From contig CAJUES010000003.1 in the NCBI GenBank assembly GCA_910585765.1, forward strand, positions 48,439 to 112,438: a stretch of DNA of 64,000 nucleotides. Reading direction: 5' to 3'. Origin of the DNA: an uncultured Lachnospiraceae bacterium (GTDB taxonomy: Bacteria > Bacillota > Clostridia > Lachnospirales > Lachnospiraceae). How positions within the stretch are numbered: position 1 is the stretch's first letter; each line of letters begins with the position of its first letter. Shown here piece after piece: positions 52,888 through 61,756 of the stretch. Below the pieces are notes generated by a model. The model was not told the origin of the DNA and ran no database searches. It worked only from the letters and a program-made list of their open reading frames with translations. The translations under genes and the position numbers were made by a program.

Positions 52888-53385
52888 ATGGATGAAGTAA
52901 AAGTTATAGACGATCAAAAGCGGGATATGAGTCTCAACCGGCCTGCGAAGCGCGATACGACACAGTTTATCGTGACGCAGCTCGGCGGTGAGCAGTATGG
53001 TATAGATATCAAATACATATCAAATATTATCAGAATGTCAAAGATAACAAGAGTACCAAAGGTACCCGACTATATCAAGGGTGTGATCAATGTACGCGGT
53101 GTTGTCATTCCGACGATCAGTCTCAGGCTGAAGATGGGGCTGCCGGAGGATGAAGTCACGAAAAAGACCCGTATCATCATCCTCACGCTGGAACAGCATG
53201 AGTCGATCGGTGTGCTGGTGGACGAGGTGAAAGAGGTTGTGACACTGGATGAAGATCACATTGAGCGGATGGGCTACGAGAAGGATGACAAGGAGCGGTT
53301 TCTCTCAGGTGTCGGCAAGGCTGACGGAAAGCTGATCTCGCTGCTGGATATCACATCAGTGCTGGCAGAAGTGGTTGATGTGTGA
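52888..53385 (+). CDS. cheW: CheW, chemotaxis coupling protein
   Basis: 165 residues, one CheW domain: TQFIVTQLGGEQYGIDIKYI, VPKVPDYIKGVINVRGVVIP, LGVLVDEVKEVVTLDEDHIE-like pattern and SLLDI. It joins CheA to receptors. AGGCGGGG precedes the ATG. Confidence 0.96.
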   Translation: MDEVKVIDDQKRDMSLNRPAKRDTTQFIVTQLGGEQYGIDIKYISNIIRMSKITRVPKVPDYIKGVINVRGVVIPTISLRLKMGLPEDEVTKKTRIIILTLEQHESIGVLVDEVKEVVTLDEDHIERMGYEKDDKERFLSGVGKADGKLISLLDITSVLAEVVDV

Positions 53386-53436
53386 GAAAGCATGGATATA
53401 GAGACTTTTTGAAGTAGGAAAGGCTTAGGTTTTATC

Positions 53437-54057
53437 ATGGCAGAAAATATGAGTTTCGAGAGAGTTACGACAGAATATTATGATGTATTGAAGGAGCTTG
53501 GAAACATCGGGGCGGGCAATGCGACAACGGCGCTTGCCCAGATGCTCCAGACCAAGGTGGACATGAAGGTTCCACAGGTCAGGCTTCTGGATTTCAAGGA
53601 CGTTGGCGTGGTGATGGGCGGAGAGGAGCAGCTTGTCGCGGGCATCTATCTGGCTGTAGAGGGAGATATCACGGGTAGTATCATGTTTATTCTTGAGAAA
53701 AACGCCGCGAAATCGCTCGTGTCAAAGCTCATGGGAATGCCACCGGCGGAAGGCGGATTTACGGAGATCGAGATATCGGCGATGAAGGAGATCGGCAATA
53801 TTATCACAGGGGCTTATCTCAATTCATTGGCTCAGATGACGGGTCTCAAGATGATTCCGTCAGTTCCGGACTTAAATATTGACATGCTCAACGCGATACT
53901 GAGCGTACCGGCTATAGAATTTGGAATCATAGGGGATCAGATCCTGCTGATACAGACTGTATTTACGGATGATGTGGATCTGAATGGTTATTTCATTCTG
54001 ATGCCGGATCTCGAGTCGTACTCGAAGATGCTGGCGGGACTTGGGCTGTCAGTATAA
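53437..54057 (+). CDS. cheC: CheC, CheY-P phosphatase
   Basis: 206 residues with two phosphatase helices: LKELGNIGAGNATTALAQML near 18-37 and MKEIGNIITGAYLNSLAQMT near 113-132. Each carries the E-x-x-N signature (E-L-G-N, E-I-G-N). CheC removes phosphate from CheY and forms a complex with CheD, whose gene follows. Confidence 0.97.
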   Translation: MAENMSFERVTTEYYDVLKELGNIGAGNATTALAQMLQTKVDMKVPQVRLLDFKDVGVVMGGEEQLVAGIYLAVEGDITGSIMFILEKNAAKSLVSKLMGMPPAEGGFTEIEISAMKEIGNIITGAYLNSLAQMTGLKMIPSVPDLNIDMLNAILSVPAIEFGIIGDQILLIQTVFTDDVDLNGYFILMPDLESYSKMLAGLGLSV

Positions 54058-54108
54058 CTATACATTCATAAATTAGCAGCACTAAATAGAGAAGGGGTAT
54101 AGTGAGCG

Positions 54109-54594
54109 ATGGCGAATATAGTTAAAGTAGGAATGGCAGACTTGAATGTGTGTAAGAGCCCTGACGGTATAACGACGTTGGGACTTGGTTCTTGTGTGGG
54201 AATATGTATCAGGGATCCGGTTGCCAAGATCGGGGGATTGGCACACGCCATGCTGCCGGACAGCAGACAGATAGAAAACAATTCAAACAGAGCGAAATTT
54301 GCCGATACGGGAATTGATGATCTAGTCAAAAAAATATTGGCAATGGGTGGAAGAAAGGCACGCCTGGAGGCAAAGATAGCAGGCGGAGCACAGATGTTTG
54401 CGTTTCAGAACAAATCGGACATGGTGCGCGTCGGGGAACGCAATGTGGAAGCCAGCAAGAAAAAGCTCAGGGAGCTTGGGATTCCGCTGAAAGCGCAGGA
54501 CACAGGTCTAAATTATGGTCGTACTATCATATTTTATCCTGAGACGGGTGATCTGATCATCCGTTCCGCAGGAAAACCTGAAAAAAAGATATGA
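54109..54594 (+). CDS. cheD: CheD, chemoreceptor glutamine deamidase
   Basis: 161 residues. Catalytic Cys29 and His46 lie in LGLGSCVGICIRDPVAKIGG followed by LAHAMLPD. The family marks K-I-A-G-G-A-Q-M-F, V-G-E-R-N-V and the C-terminal deamidase loop are present. CheD deamidates receptor glutamines and stimulates CheC. Confidence 0.97.
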   Translation: MANIVKVGMADLNVCKSPDGITTLGLGSCVGICIRDPVAKIGGLAHAMLPDSRQIENNSNRAKFADTGIDDLVKKILAMGGRKARLEAKIAGGAQMFAFQNKSDMVRVGERNVEASKKKLRELGIPLKAQDTGLNYGRTIIFYPETGDLIIRSAGKPEKKI

Positions 54595-54625
54595 TCATTT
54601 TTTAATAAAATAAGGGGATAATAGA

Positions 54626-55060
54626 ATGGGAAATAAGACAGGTCTTATCACACCTTTTTTCATGCTTCTGGCAGGTGCGATCGCGGCTATAATAATGTAT
54701 GTGAGGGGATTTGACTTGACAACGATGTTGTGGGGGCTTTTGATCGTGCTGGTGGTGTTTTACATCATCGGTGATGTGGCAAGATATCTGTACGCGTCGA
54801 TCAGACCCCGCATCATACCTACGGGCGACCTTGAGATGATGGTTCAGAAGGCAAAACAGAACGGAGATCTCACAGGAAGTGTCGTTGCCTTTGCGAACGA
54901 TGAGCAGAAGGAAGGTATGGATCCAGATGGTTTCATGTCAGAGAGCGGGGAATACGGCTCTGCGGAAGGCGGTTTTGAGGAAGGGTATTCTGACGAGGAG
55001 CTTCATGACTATACGGCTGGCGATACCACTGCAGGAATGGAAGGTTATGAGGATAATTAA
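54626..55060 (+). CDS. Membrane protein of unknown function in the che operon
   Basis: 144 residues. Two membrane segments (TPFFMLLAGAIAAIIMYV and TMLWGLLIVLVVFYIIG) are followed by a cytoplasmic, acidic, Gly/Tyr/Glu-rich tail (ESGEYGSAEGGFEEGYSDEE). I do not recognise a named family. It sits between cheD and the motility sigma gene with AAGGGGATA before the ATG; operon membership implies a motility role. Confidence 0.8.
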   Translation: MGNKTGLITPFFMLLAGAIAAIIMYVRGFDLTTMLWGLLIVLVVFYIIGDVARYLYASIRPRIIPTGDLEMMVQKAKQNGDLTGSVVAFANDEQKEGMDPDGFMSESGEYGSAEGGFEEGYSDEELHDYTAGDTTAGMEGYEDN

Positions 55061-55078
55061 GCGTAACGGGGGATTGGA

Positions 55079-55840
55079 ATGAACGATGCAGCACGCAAAA
55101 GACTTTGGGAGGATTATGCCAGACTGAAAACTCCGGATCTGAGGGAAAAGCTTATCTTGGAGTATGCACCGCTTGTGAAGGTTGTGGCAGGACGGCTCAG
55201 CATGTACCTGGGCTACAACGTGGAATATGAAGATCTGGTAAGTTATGGTGTATTCGGGCTTATAGATGCCATCGATAAGTTCGACAGGAACAAAGAGGTT
55301 AAATTTGAGACTTATGCAAGCCTGCGCATCCGGGGGGCGATCCTGGATCAGATCCGCAAGATGGACTGGATACCGCGCACGATCAGGCAGCGTCAGAAAC
55401 AGATCGACACGGCGATGAAGGAGCTGGAACAGCGGAACGGCAGACCGCCTACGGATGCGGAACTTGCAGCGTATATGGGGATCAGTGAGGATGAGTTTCT
55501 GGACTGGCAGAACCAGGTCAAGGCAGACAATATCATTTCTCTCAATGAGTATGTGGAGCAGGGAAATGATATTTCGTCGGAAAAGAGCATCAGCTCAGGG
55601 TTTGACACGCCGGAGAGTGTGATCGAGAAAAGCGAACTCAAGGAGATGCTTGAGGAAGCGCTGGAACTGCTGACGGACAAGGAGAAGAAAGTGATTCTGC
55701 TGTACTATTATGAGGAACTCACTTTGAAGGAGATCAGCCGTGTGCTTGAGGTGTCAGAGTCGCGGATATCGCAGCTGCACACCAAGGCGCTGCAGAAGAT
55801 GAAAACTAAGATGGGAAATTATATCGGGATCTTGGATTAA
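55079..55840 (+). CDS. fliA: Motility RNA polymerase sigma factor (SigD/FliA/WhiG family)
   Basis: 253 residues. Region 2: LILEYAPLVKVVAGRLSMYL, DLVSYGVFGLIDAIDKFD and KFETYASLRIRGAILDQIRK followed by M-D-W-I-P-R, the FliA signature. Region 3 has QRQKQIDTAMKELEQRNGRP. Region 4 has L-T-L-K-E-I-S-R-V-L-E-V-S-E-S-R-I-S-Q-L-H. It drives late flagellar genes from TAAA-N15-GCCGATAT-type promoters; one such site occurs before fliK in this window. The anti-sigma flgM is not here. Confidence 0.97.
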   Translation: MNDAARKRLWEDYARLKTPDLREKLILEYAPLVKVVAGRLSMYLGYNVEYEDLVSYGVFGLIDAIDKFDRNKEVKFETYASLRIRGAILDQIRKMDWIPRTIRQRQKQIDTAMKELEQRNGRPPTDAELAAYMGISEDEFLDWQNQVKADNIISLNEYVEQGNDISSEKSISSGFDTPESVIEKSELKEMLEEALELLTDKEKKVILLYYYEELTLKEISRVLEVSESRISQLHTKALQKMKTKMGNYIGILD

Positions 55841-55873
55841 CAATTGGATCGATTGCACGGAGGCTCGACTTAT

Positions 55874-57463
55874 ATGAATGGATATTTTCAGATACAGATC
55901 AATGAAAAAGGGGTAAGCCTTTTGCTGTTCCCTCCGATCGGAATGGGGGAAAAGATACGCGCTGCGGAATTGAAAGAGTATCTCAATATTATAGGAGTAC
56001 CCTATGATGCCATGGCGATCAACTCAGCCCTGTCCTCTATGGGTGATGAGGAGGTTGCCCTTTTTTTGACTTCGGCGAAGATACCGCCAGTGGATGAGAA
56101 ATGCATGATCAACGTGATGTCTGACAAGATGACCGCGATATTGCGGATCTATCCGCCGAGTGCCGGCGGAAAGGAAACCAGCAAAGCGCGCATTCTCGAA
56201 CTGCTCATGCATATGAAGGTGCGGGCAGGGATCGACGAGGCGGCGATCCAGTCGGCGCTCGACGAACGGCTGTACTGTACGGATATAGTGGTTGCACAGG
56301 GGAAACTGCCTACCCCCGGGCGCGATGGCTCGATCGTGTATCATTTCGACACGGACAACACGGTGCGCCCTGAGCAGAAGGAGGATGGGACGGTAGATTT
56401 CTTCAAACTGAACAACCTGCACCAGTGCACGAAAGGGCAGGTTCTTGCGGAGATCATCCCGGAGGAGCGGGGCGAGGACGGATTTGATGTGTACGGTTCC
56501 GTCCTGCTGGCGCGCGAGGTGAAGAAGCCCGTCTTTGATCACGGCAGAAATATGGAGAAATCAAAGGACGGACTGCAGCTGATCAGCATGGTCGACGGAC
56601 ATGTGTCACTGATCGAGAACGCGGTCTTTGTGTCCGATGTATACAGCGTGGATGATGTGGGTACTTCCACGGGAAATATCGAATACCACGGCGATGTGGA
56701 GGTCAAGGGAAATGTGTGTGAGAATTTCAGCATCAGGACAGACGGCAATGTCTTCGTGAGCGGTGTTGTGGAAGGCGCGGTCATAGAGGCGGGCGGCAAT
56801 ATCGTCATCGCGAGGGGGATGCACGGGCAGAACAAGGGCAGACTCAAGGCGGGCGGCAATGTCATCGCTAAGTTTATATCTGCAGCCGAGGTTGAGGCGG
56901 CAGGTTTCGTGGAGGCGGAGCAGATCGTAAATGCCAGGGTGTCGGCGGGGACCAACATCAACGCCGATGCGGGGAAGGGACTGATCACGGGCGGCAGGGT
57001 CGTCGCAAAGGGAGCAATCAATGCCCGGAATGTAGGTTCTCCGATGGGCGCGGCAACGATCGTGGAGGTCGGGATCGACATTGAGTCCAAGAAACGGCTG
57101 GCGGAGCTCCAAAAGAGTGTCGGGGAAAAGTCAAAATCGATACCGCAGATGAAGAAAGGCCTCGAGGAGACGACAAGGAAGCTGAAGGCGGGGGTCAGAC
57201 TGACACAGGAGCAGATCAAAAGTGCCAGGGCGCTGCAGGTCACGCTGGCGGAGACCCAGGCAAAGATACAGGAGGAGCTGAAAGAGATTGAAAAACTTGA
57301 CAGACTGCTCAAAAGTGAGATGCCGGCGCAGATCGCGCTGCGGGGGACGATGTATCAGGGCGTGGTGCTGAGCATATCGGGCGCCACTATGACTGTCAAG
57401 AATGAGTACACATACTGTCGTCTGATCAAAAAAGATGGTGATGTAGCCTCTGCAATTTTGTAG
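55874..57463 (+). CDS. FapA (DUF342) family flagellar assembly protein
   Basis: 529 residues from the ATG at 55874, 10 nt after GGAGG. An N-terminal alpha/beta domain (about 1-165) is followed by repeated Gly-rich turns of a beta-helix (EAGGNIVIARGMHGQNKG, AGGNVIAKFISAAEVEA, ITGGRVVAKGAINARNVG) and a C-terminal coiled coil (about 395-490) with a short beta cap. This is the DUF342/FapA pattern. FapA in Vibrio affects flagellar assembly and polar protein placement. The last codons form the left arm of a terminator. Confidence 0.9.
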   Translation: MNGYFQIQINEKGVSLLLFPPIGMGEKIRAAELKEYLNIIGVPYDAMAINSALSSMGDEEVALFLTSAKIPPVDEKCMINVMSDKMTAILRIYPPSAGGKETSKARILELLMHMKVRAGIDEAAIQSALDERLYCTDIVVAQGKLPTPGRDGSIVYHFDTDNTVRPEQKEDGTVDFFKLNNLHQCTKGQVLAEIIPEERGEDGFDVYGSVLLAREVKKPVFDHGRNMEKSKDGLQLISMVDGHVSLIENAVFVSDVYSVDDVGTSTGNIEYHGDVEVKGNVCENFSIRTDGNVFVSGVVEGAVIEAGGNIVIARGMHGQNKGRLKAGGNVIAKFISAAEVEAAGFVEAEQIVNARVSAGTNINADAGKGLITGGRVVAKGAINARNVGSPMGAATIVEVGIDIESKKRLAELQKSVGEKSKSIPQMKKGLEETTRKLKAGVRLTQEQIKSARALQVTLAETQAKIQEELKEIEKLDRLLKSEMPAQIALRGTMYQGVVLSISGATMTVKNEYTYCRLIKKDGDVASAIL

Positions 57464-57480
57464 GGGCTATTGCCTTTTTG
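57444..57480 (+). terminator. Terminator overlapping the fapA stop codon
   Basis: TAGCCTCTGCA/TGTAGGGGCTA, 11 bp with two G-U pairs, ATTT loop, then TTGCCTTTTTG. Coding sequence, stop codon and terminator are shared. Confidence 0.75.
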
Positions 57481-57498
57481 TCAAAAATATATTAAAAT
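57470..57498 (+). promoter_or_regulatory. Candidate promoter of the last motility block
   Basis: TTGCCT, 17 bp, TAAAAT. The -35 lies inside the tail of the preceding terminator. Confidence 0.45.
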
Positions 57499-57534
57499 AT
57501 AGCGAAGTGGTTAAGGAACCGGAGGGGGATCAAT

Positions 57535-57846
57535 ATGGCAATCAGTCCGATATTATTGAACGGCAGCATCCAGCAGACGGACAATGTCCTGCACAATCAG
57601 CTGAAACAGGTAGAAAAAGGGATGGTGGATCAGGGCAACATACAGGTGCAGGAGGAGAAAAAGCAGCAGCTGCAGGCGAAGCAGGTCGCACATGCCGATG
57701 AAGCCGTGTTCAAGGAGGAGCGTTTTGACGCCAAAGAAAAGGGACACAACGGGTATTCCGGAGACGGTGGGAAGAAAAGGAAAAAGCTCAAGGGTGACGG
57801 CAGGGTTGTCGCCAAATCCGGGGGCGGATTTGATATGAAGATATAG
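57535..57846 (+). CDS. Small hydrophilic hypothetical protein
   Basis: 103 residues, Gln/Lys-rich, helical in the first 60 residues (NVLHNQLKQVEKGMVDQGNI), ending with a basic, Gly-rich tail (GGKKRKKLKGDGR). No membrane segment or known domain. GGAGGGGG lies 5-6 nt before the ATG. The similar placement of tiny proteins near sigD in Firmicute che operons suggests a motility link; function unknown. A 151-bp gap without a supported gene follows. Confidence 0.75.
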   Translation: MAISPILLNGSIQQTDNVLHNQLKQVEKGMVDQGNIQVQEEKKQQLQAKQVAHADEAVFKEERFDAKEKGHNGYSGDGGKKRKKLKGDGRVVAKSGGGFDMKI

Positions 57847-57997
57847 AGATGTGCAGGGACTGATGAAACATGCCGCAGAAAATAGCTTTGTGGGCGTTAA
57901 GGAGCTGTCACGAAATAACATGATCGTGTTGCTTGCCAGGTTCTTTCGTGCCGTTTCTGGGATTTACATAATGAAAAATAGAGAGGTTAGGTAGCAG

Positions 57998-59143
57998 ATG
58001 AATTGGTTAGAAGTAGCACTGTTGGTGTTTGGTGTCGGTGCTTTTGCGGGCAGTTTTTTGATCAGGGAAAAGACAAAGGAGCATGAGGAAGGGCAGCAGA
58101 TCGATCCGGAACTCATTCGCAGCGTGATCGACAAGGAGATGCGGGACGCCAGGGAGCGCGTTACGGAGGTTGTGGACGAGACACTGGCGTATGCTGTGGA
58201 GAAGACAGAGCGTGCATCCGAGCGTATTTCCAATGAGAAGATCATGGCGATCGATGAATATTCGGAGACAGTGCTTGCAGATATCAATAAATCTCACCAG
58301 GAAGTGATGTTTCTGTACGACATGCTCAACGACAAGCACAACAATCTGAAAGAGACGGTCAAGCATGTGGACAAGACAGCGAAGGAGGCAGAGGAAGCGG
58401 CAAACGCAGCGGCGGTTGCCCTCGCAGCAAAGGCGAAGGAGGAAGCTGAGGCAAAGGAGAGGGAAAAGCAGGAGGAAGCAAACAGAAAGAAGCTTCTGGA
58501 GACAGCCGCTACAGATAAAGATGCGCAGGAGAAGGAGTACGCCCGCCGCCAGATGGCAAGGCTCATCCTTCCGATGCAGCAGGAGATGACGATGCACCGC
58601 CAGCTGGATGCACGCGCGCTGGAGATGACGGCGTGGGCGTACAATGCAGGAAACCGGGTGCAGGAGGAGAAACCGGCAGAGCTTAGACCTCTTGTGGTAA
58701 AGAGCGTGGAGATCGTGCCGGCAGATGTCGTCAACTCAAATGATATGCAGCCGGTCGCGGAGAGTATCACCAGTGTCAATCCTGTGAGCGCAGCTGATCT
58801 GCAGGCACTTGGCTCGCGCCCGGAGGACATGAAAGTGGTCGATGTGAAACCGGCAGATATCAGGCCGGTCGAGGTATATTCGTTCGCGGAGCAGGCACCG
58901 CACATTGAGCGTCCTGTCAAGAAGGAGGCGCCCGCTTTTGCACCGGAAAATACAGCGAGTGCGATGAAACAGCCGGACGAATACGCGGCACAGCCGTCTG
59001 CCGGGGACTTAAACGAAAATAACAATGACAGGATCTTACGGCTGCACAAGGAAGGCTACTCCAATGTGGATATCGCAAAGGAGCTTGGGCTTGGCGTCGG
59101 AGAGGTAAAGCTGGTCATCAATCTGTTCAAGGGGGCCATGTAA
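57998..59143 (+). CDS. SwrB/YlxL-like membrane coiled-coil protein
   Basis: 381 residues. One N-terminal membrane segment (VALLVFGVGAFAGSFLI) with its bulk in the cytoplasm, a long coiled coil (about 35-180, very Ala/Glu/Lys-rich at 130-175), a Pro/Val linker with repeated 'V-x-P-A-D' units (about 235-300) and a C-terminal helix-turn-helix-like block R-I-L-R-L-H-K-E-G-Y-S-N-V-D-I-A-K-E-L-G. SwrB of B. subtilis has the same membrane anchor, coiled coil and DUF6115-like end, and the same place between sigD and rpsB. SwrB promotes basal-body maturation. The length is twice that of SwrB. Confidence 0.78.
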   Translation: MNWLEVALLVFGVGAFAGSFLIREKTKEHEEGQQIDPELIRSVIDKEMRDARERVTEVVDETLAYAVEKTERASERISNEKIMAIDEYSETVLADINKSHQEVMFLYDMLNDKHNNLKETVKHVDKTAKEAEEAANAAAVALAAKAKEEAEAKEREKQEEANRKKLLETAATDKDAQEKEYARRQMARLILPMQQEMTMHRQLDARALEMTAWAYNAGNRVQEEKPAELRPLVVKSVEIVPADVVNSNDMQPVAESITSVNPVSAADLQALGSRPEDMKVVDVKPADIRPVEVYSFAEQAPHIERPVKKEAPAFAPENTASAMKQPDEYAAQPSAGDLNENNNDRILRLHKEGYSNVDIAKELGLGVGEVKLVINLFKGAM

Positions 59144-59773
59144 ATGAAGTTTAAATATATGATCAGGGGACTGGGGATCGGTATCGTGATCACCGCGGCG
59201 GTCATGGGGGCTTACAGCAGAAATGCGGTGGCGGATGCAAGGGTTGCGGTGTTGAGGGAGTATGGCCTGGGTGAGGAGAGCAGGCTGGTCGGGGAGTCGG
59301 AGGATTCCGAGGAGCACTCTGCCGCAGGACCCACAGAACAGCCGATCGTGCGCGATGAGGAGACGGAATCGGAGATCAGTTCCGTGCTGGATGCGGCAAA
59401 GGAATCGGAGCGGGCTGATATGACAGAGCCTGCGACAGTATCGGGGGAAGAGGCATCGACGCAGCTTCCCGGCGGCAGTGACGGGGAGCAGGAGTCTTCC
59501 GGCGACGGTGATTCGGAACCGTCGTCGGCTATTATCGTGACGCCCACGGACGGGGAAAACACGGCTGGTGATGCCGTCGAGATCGTGATCGCATCGGGCG
59601 ACGACTCAGGGACTGTCGCCAGGAAATTGTTCAATGCGGGTCTGATCGAAAATGCGGCTGAGTATGATGCCTTCCTGATGCAGCATGGCTACGACAAGCG
59701 GCTCAGCACGGGGACAAAGACGATCGGCGTGACGGACAGCTGGCAGGAGATCGCGGATAAAATCACAAGATGA
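59144..59773 (+). CDS. Membrane-anchored protein with MltG/YceG N-terminal-like (LysM-like) domain
   Basis: 209 residues. A signal/anchor (IRGLGIGIVITAAVMGAY) is followed by a long acidic Ser/Thr/Glu linker (about 45-145) and a C-terminal domain of about 60 residues (EIVIASGDDSGTVARKLFNA, then G-L-I-E-N...YDKRLSTGTKTI...W-Q-E-I-A-D-K-I-T) that resembles the LysM-like N-domain of endolytic transglycosylase MltG. The catalytic YceG domain is absent, so it may bind glycan strands only. It starts directly after the swrB-like stop codon. Confidence 0.65.
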   Translation: MKFKYMIRGLGIGIVITAAVMGAYSRNAVADARVAVLREYGLGEESRLVGESEDSEEHSAAGPTEQPIVRDEETESEISSVLDAAKESERADMTEPATVSGEEASTQLPGGSDGEQESSGDGDSEPSSAIIVTPTDGENTAGDAVEIVIASGDDSGTVARKLFNAGLIENAAEYDAFLMQHGYDKRLSTGTKTIGVTDSWQEIADKITR

Positions 59774-59786
59774 GCACAAAGATTAT

Positions 59787-59816
59787 AAAAAGACCCCTTG
59801 CGCAGGAGGTCTTTTT
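59787..59816 (+). terminator. Terminator of the motility supercluster
   Basis: AAAAAGACC...GGTCTTTTT with CCT/AGG inner pairs, one bulged A and a TGCGC loop. Confidence 0.9.
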
Positions 59817-59826
59817 ATGGTATATT
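59798..59826 (+). promoter_or_regulatory. rpsB promoter, overlapping the upstream terminator
   Basis: TTGCGC (in the terminator loop), 17 bp, TGgTATATT extended -10. Predicted leader about 160 nt. Confidence 0.55.
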
Positions 59827-59831
59827 ATTAC

Positions 59832-59990
59832 TGTTGTGGCTGTATTCGGGTATAGCAGCCATGACAGCAACATTATTTGATTCATATAGTATTCACGTCC
59901 GCAGATTTGCGGTCCATGCTCAACGGAAAGTAGCCCGCAGAGGTGAAGCGGACGGAAGCGCGGTGATCCCGCAGAAAATGGAGGTAAGAC
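59832..59990 (+). promoter_or_regulatory. Structured leader of rpsB (candidate S2 autoregulatory RNA)
   Basis: The long leader closes with CGTCCGC (59896-59902) pairing GCGGACG (59948-59954), an internal hairpin CCGCAGATTTGCGG, and a further stem downstream. Ribosomal protein leaders of this kind often bind their own product; whether this belongs to a described S2 class is not known to me. Confidence 0.4.
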
Positions 59991-60719
59991 ATGAGTGTTA
60001 TTTCAATGAAGCAGTTGTTAGAGGCAGGTGTTCACTTTGGACATCAGACAAGAAGATGGAACCCTAAGATGGCTCCCTATATCTTCACAGAGAGAAATGG
60101 TATCTATATCATCGACCTGCAGAAATCAGTAGGAAAAGTTGACGAGGCTTACAAGGCTGTAGCGGACATCGCGGCGCAGGGCGGCACGGTTCTTTTCGTC
60201 GGCACGAAGAAGCAGGCGCAGGACGCAGTGCGCACAGAGGCGGAGCGCTGCAACATGTTCTATGTCAATGAGAGATGGCTGGGCGGCATGCTCACAAACT
60301 TCAAGACGATCAGGAGCAGGATCGAGAGACTGAAAGCGATCGAGACGATGGCGGAGGACGGAACGTTTGACGTTCTTCCGAAGAAGGAAGTGATCAAGCT
60401 CAAGAAGGAATGGGAGAAGCTTGAGAAAAACCTCGGCGGCATCAAGAACATGAAGAAGGTTCCGGATGCGATCTTCGTCGTGGATCCGAAGAAGGAGAGG
60501 ATCTGTGTACAGGAGGCGCATACACTTGGCATTCCCCTGATCGGTATCGCGGATACAAACTGTGATCCGGAGGAGCTCGACTATGTCATCCCGGGCAACG
60601 ATGATGCAATCAGAGCCGTTAAGCTGATCGTATCTGCTATGGCGGACGCTGTGATCGAGGCAAACCAGGGCGAGATCATGACGGACGCGGAGCCGGAAGA
60701 AGCTGTTGAGGAAGCGTAA
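59991..60719 (+). CDS. rpsB: 30S ribosomal protein S2
   Basis: 242 residues, with VISMKQLLEAGVHFGHQTRR followed by W-N-P-K-M, GGTVLFVGTKKQAQDAV, E-R-W-L-G-G-M-L-T-N-F and P-L-I-G-I-A-D-T-N-C-D-P. Essential small-subunit protein, co-transcribed with tsf. GGAGG lies upstream. The pair marks the end of the fla/che cluster as in B. subtilis. Confidence 0.99.
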   Translation: MSVISMKQLLEAGVHFGHQTRRWNPKMAPYIFTERNGIYIIDLQKSVGKVDEAYKAVADIAAQGGTVLFVGTKKQAQDAVRTEAERCNMFYVNERWLGGMLTNFKTIRSRIERLKAIETMAEDGTFDVLPKKEVIKLKKEWEKLEKNLGGIKNMKKVPDAIFVVDPKKERICVQEAHTLGIPLIGIADTNCDPEELDYVIPGNDDAIRAVKLIVSAMADAVIEANQGEIMTDAEPEEAVEEA

Positions 60720-60780
60720 ATAACGGCTGTGGATATAGGATATATTGATAGAAGATAAGGAAGCAGGAGGAATATATAAA

Positions 60781-61719
60781 ATGGCTATTACAGCAGCAAT
60801 GGTAAAAGAGTTGAGAGAGATGACTGGTGCCGGAATGATGGATTGCAAGAAGGCACTGAATGAGACGGACGGAAACATGAACGAAGCTGTTGAGTACCTG
60901 AGAAAAAAGGGACAGGCTAAGGCGGAGAACAAGGCGAGCCGCATTGCGGCAGAAGGGCTCTGCAAGGTACTTACGGATGGAGACCAGGTGGCAGCTGTTG
61001 TGGAGGTGAATTCCGAGACAGACTTTGTTGCAAAGAACGAGCAGTTCCAGAATTATGTGACAGCAGTGGCAAAGCAGGCACTCACGACATCGGCGGCAGA
61101 TATCGATGCATTTCTTGCAGAGGCGTGGAACGAGGATGCTTCCAAGACTGTCAAGGATGCTCTGGTTGAGAAGATCGCTGTGATCGGTGAGAAGCTGAGC
61201 ATCAGAAGATTCGAGAAAGTCACAGCCGAGAACGGCTGTGTCGTGACATACACACACGGCGGCGGCAAGATCGGCGTTATCGTGGACGCGGAGACGGCAG
61301 TGGTGAACGATGCGGTGAAGGAGGCTCTCAACAACCTTGCGATGCAGGTTGCGGCGCTTTACCCGAAGTATGTGTCTTCGGACGAGGTTTCCGAGGAGTA
61401 CAAGGCTCATGAGAAGGAGATCATCGCGGAGCAGATCAAGAATGATCCGAAGATGGCTGGAAAGCCGGAGAAGGTGATCGAGGGTGCAGTGATCGGACGT
61501 CTCAACAAGGAGCTCAAGGAAGTATGTCTGCTCGAGCAGGTTTATGTAAAGGCTGAGGACGGAAAGCAGACAGTGAAGCAGTATCTCGAGGCTGTCTCCA
61601 AGGAGAACGGTGCGGAGATCAAGATCAGGAAGTTTGTCCGTTTCGAGACCGGTGAGGGAATCGAGAAGAAGGTTGATGATTTCGCGGCAGAGGTGGCTGC
61701 ACAGGCAGGCATGAACTAA
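60781..61719 (+). CDS. tsf: Elongation factor Ts
   Basis: 312 residues from the ATG at 60781 (GGAGG upstream; 12 extra in-frame codons before it have no support). V-K-E-L-R-E-M-T-G-A-G-M-M-D-C-K-K-A-L and V-V-E-V-N-S-E-T-D-F-V-A-K-N are the signatures. It exchanges GDP for GTP on EF-Tu. A strong terminator follows. Confidence 0.99.
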   Translation: MAITAAMVKELREMTGAGMMDCKKALNETDGNMNEAVEYLRKKGQAKAENKASRIAAEGLCKVLTDGDQVAAVVEVNSETDFVAKNEQFQNYVTAVAKQALTTSAADIDAFLAEAWNEDASKTVKDALVEKIAVIGEKLSIRRFEKVTAENGCVVTYTHGGGKIGVIVDAETAVVNDAVKEALNNLAMQVAALYPKYVSSDEVSEEYKAHEKEIIAEQIKNDPKMAGKPEKVIEGAVIGRLNKELKEVCLLEQVYVKAEDGKQTVKQYLEAVSKENGAEIKIRKFVRFETGEGIEKKVDDFAAEVAAQAGMN

Positions 61720-61756
61720 CAGGAAAAGTTTCAATACAGTATTCGAACATCTGAAT

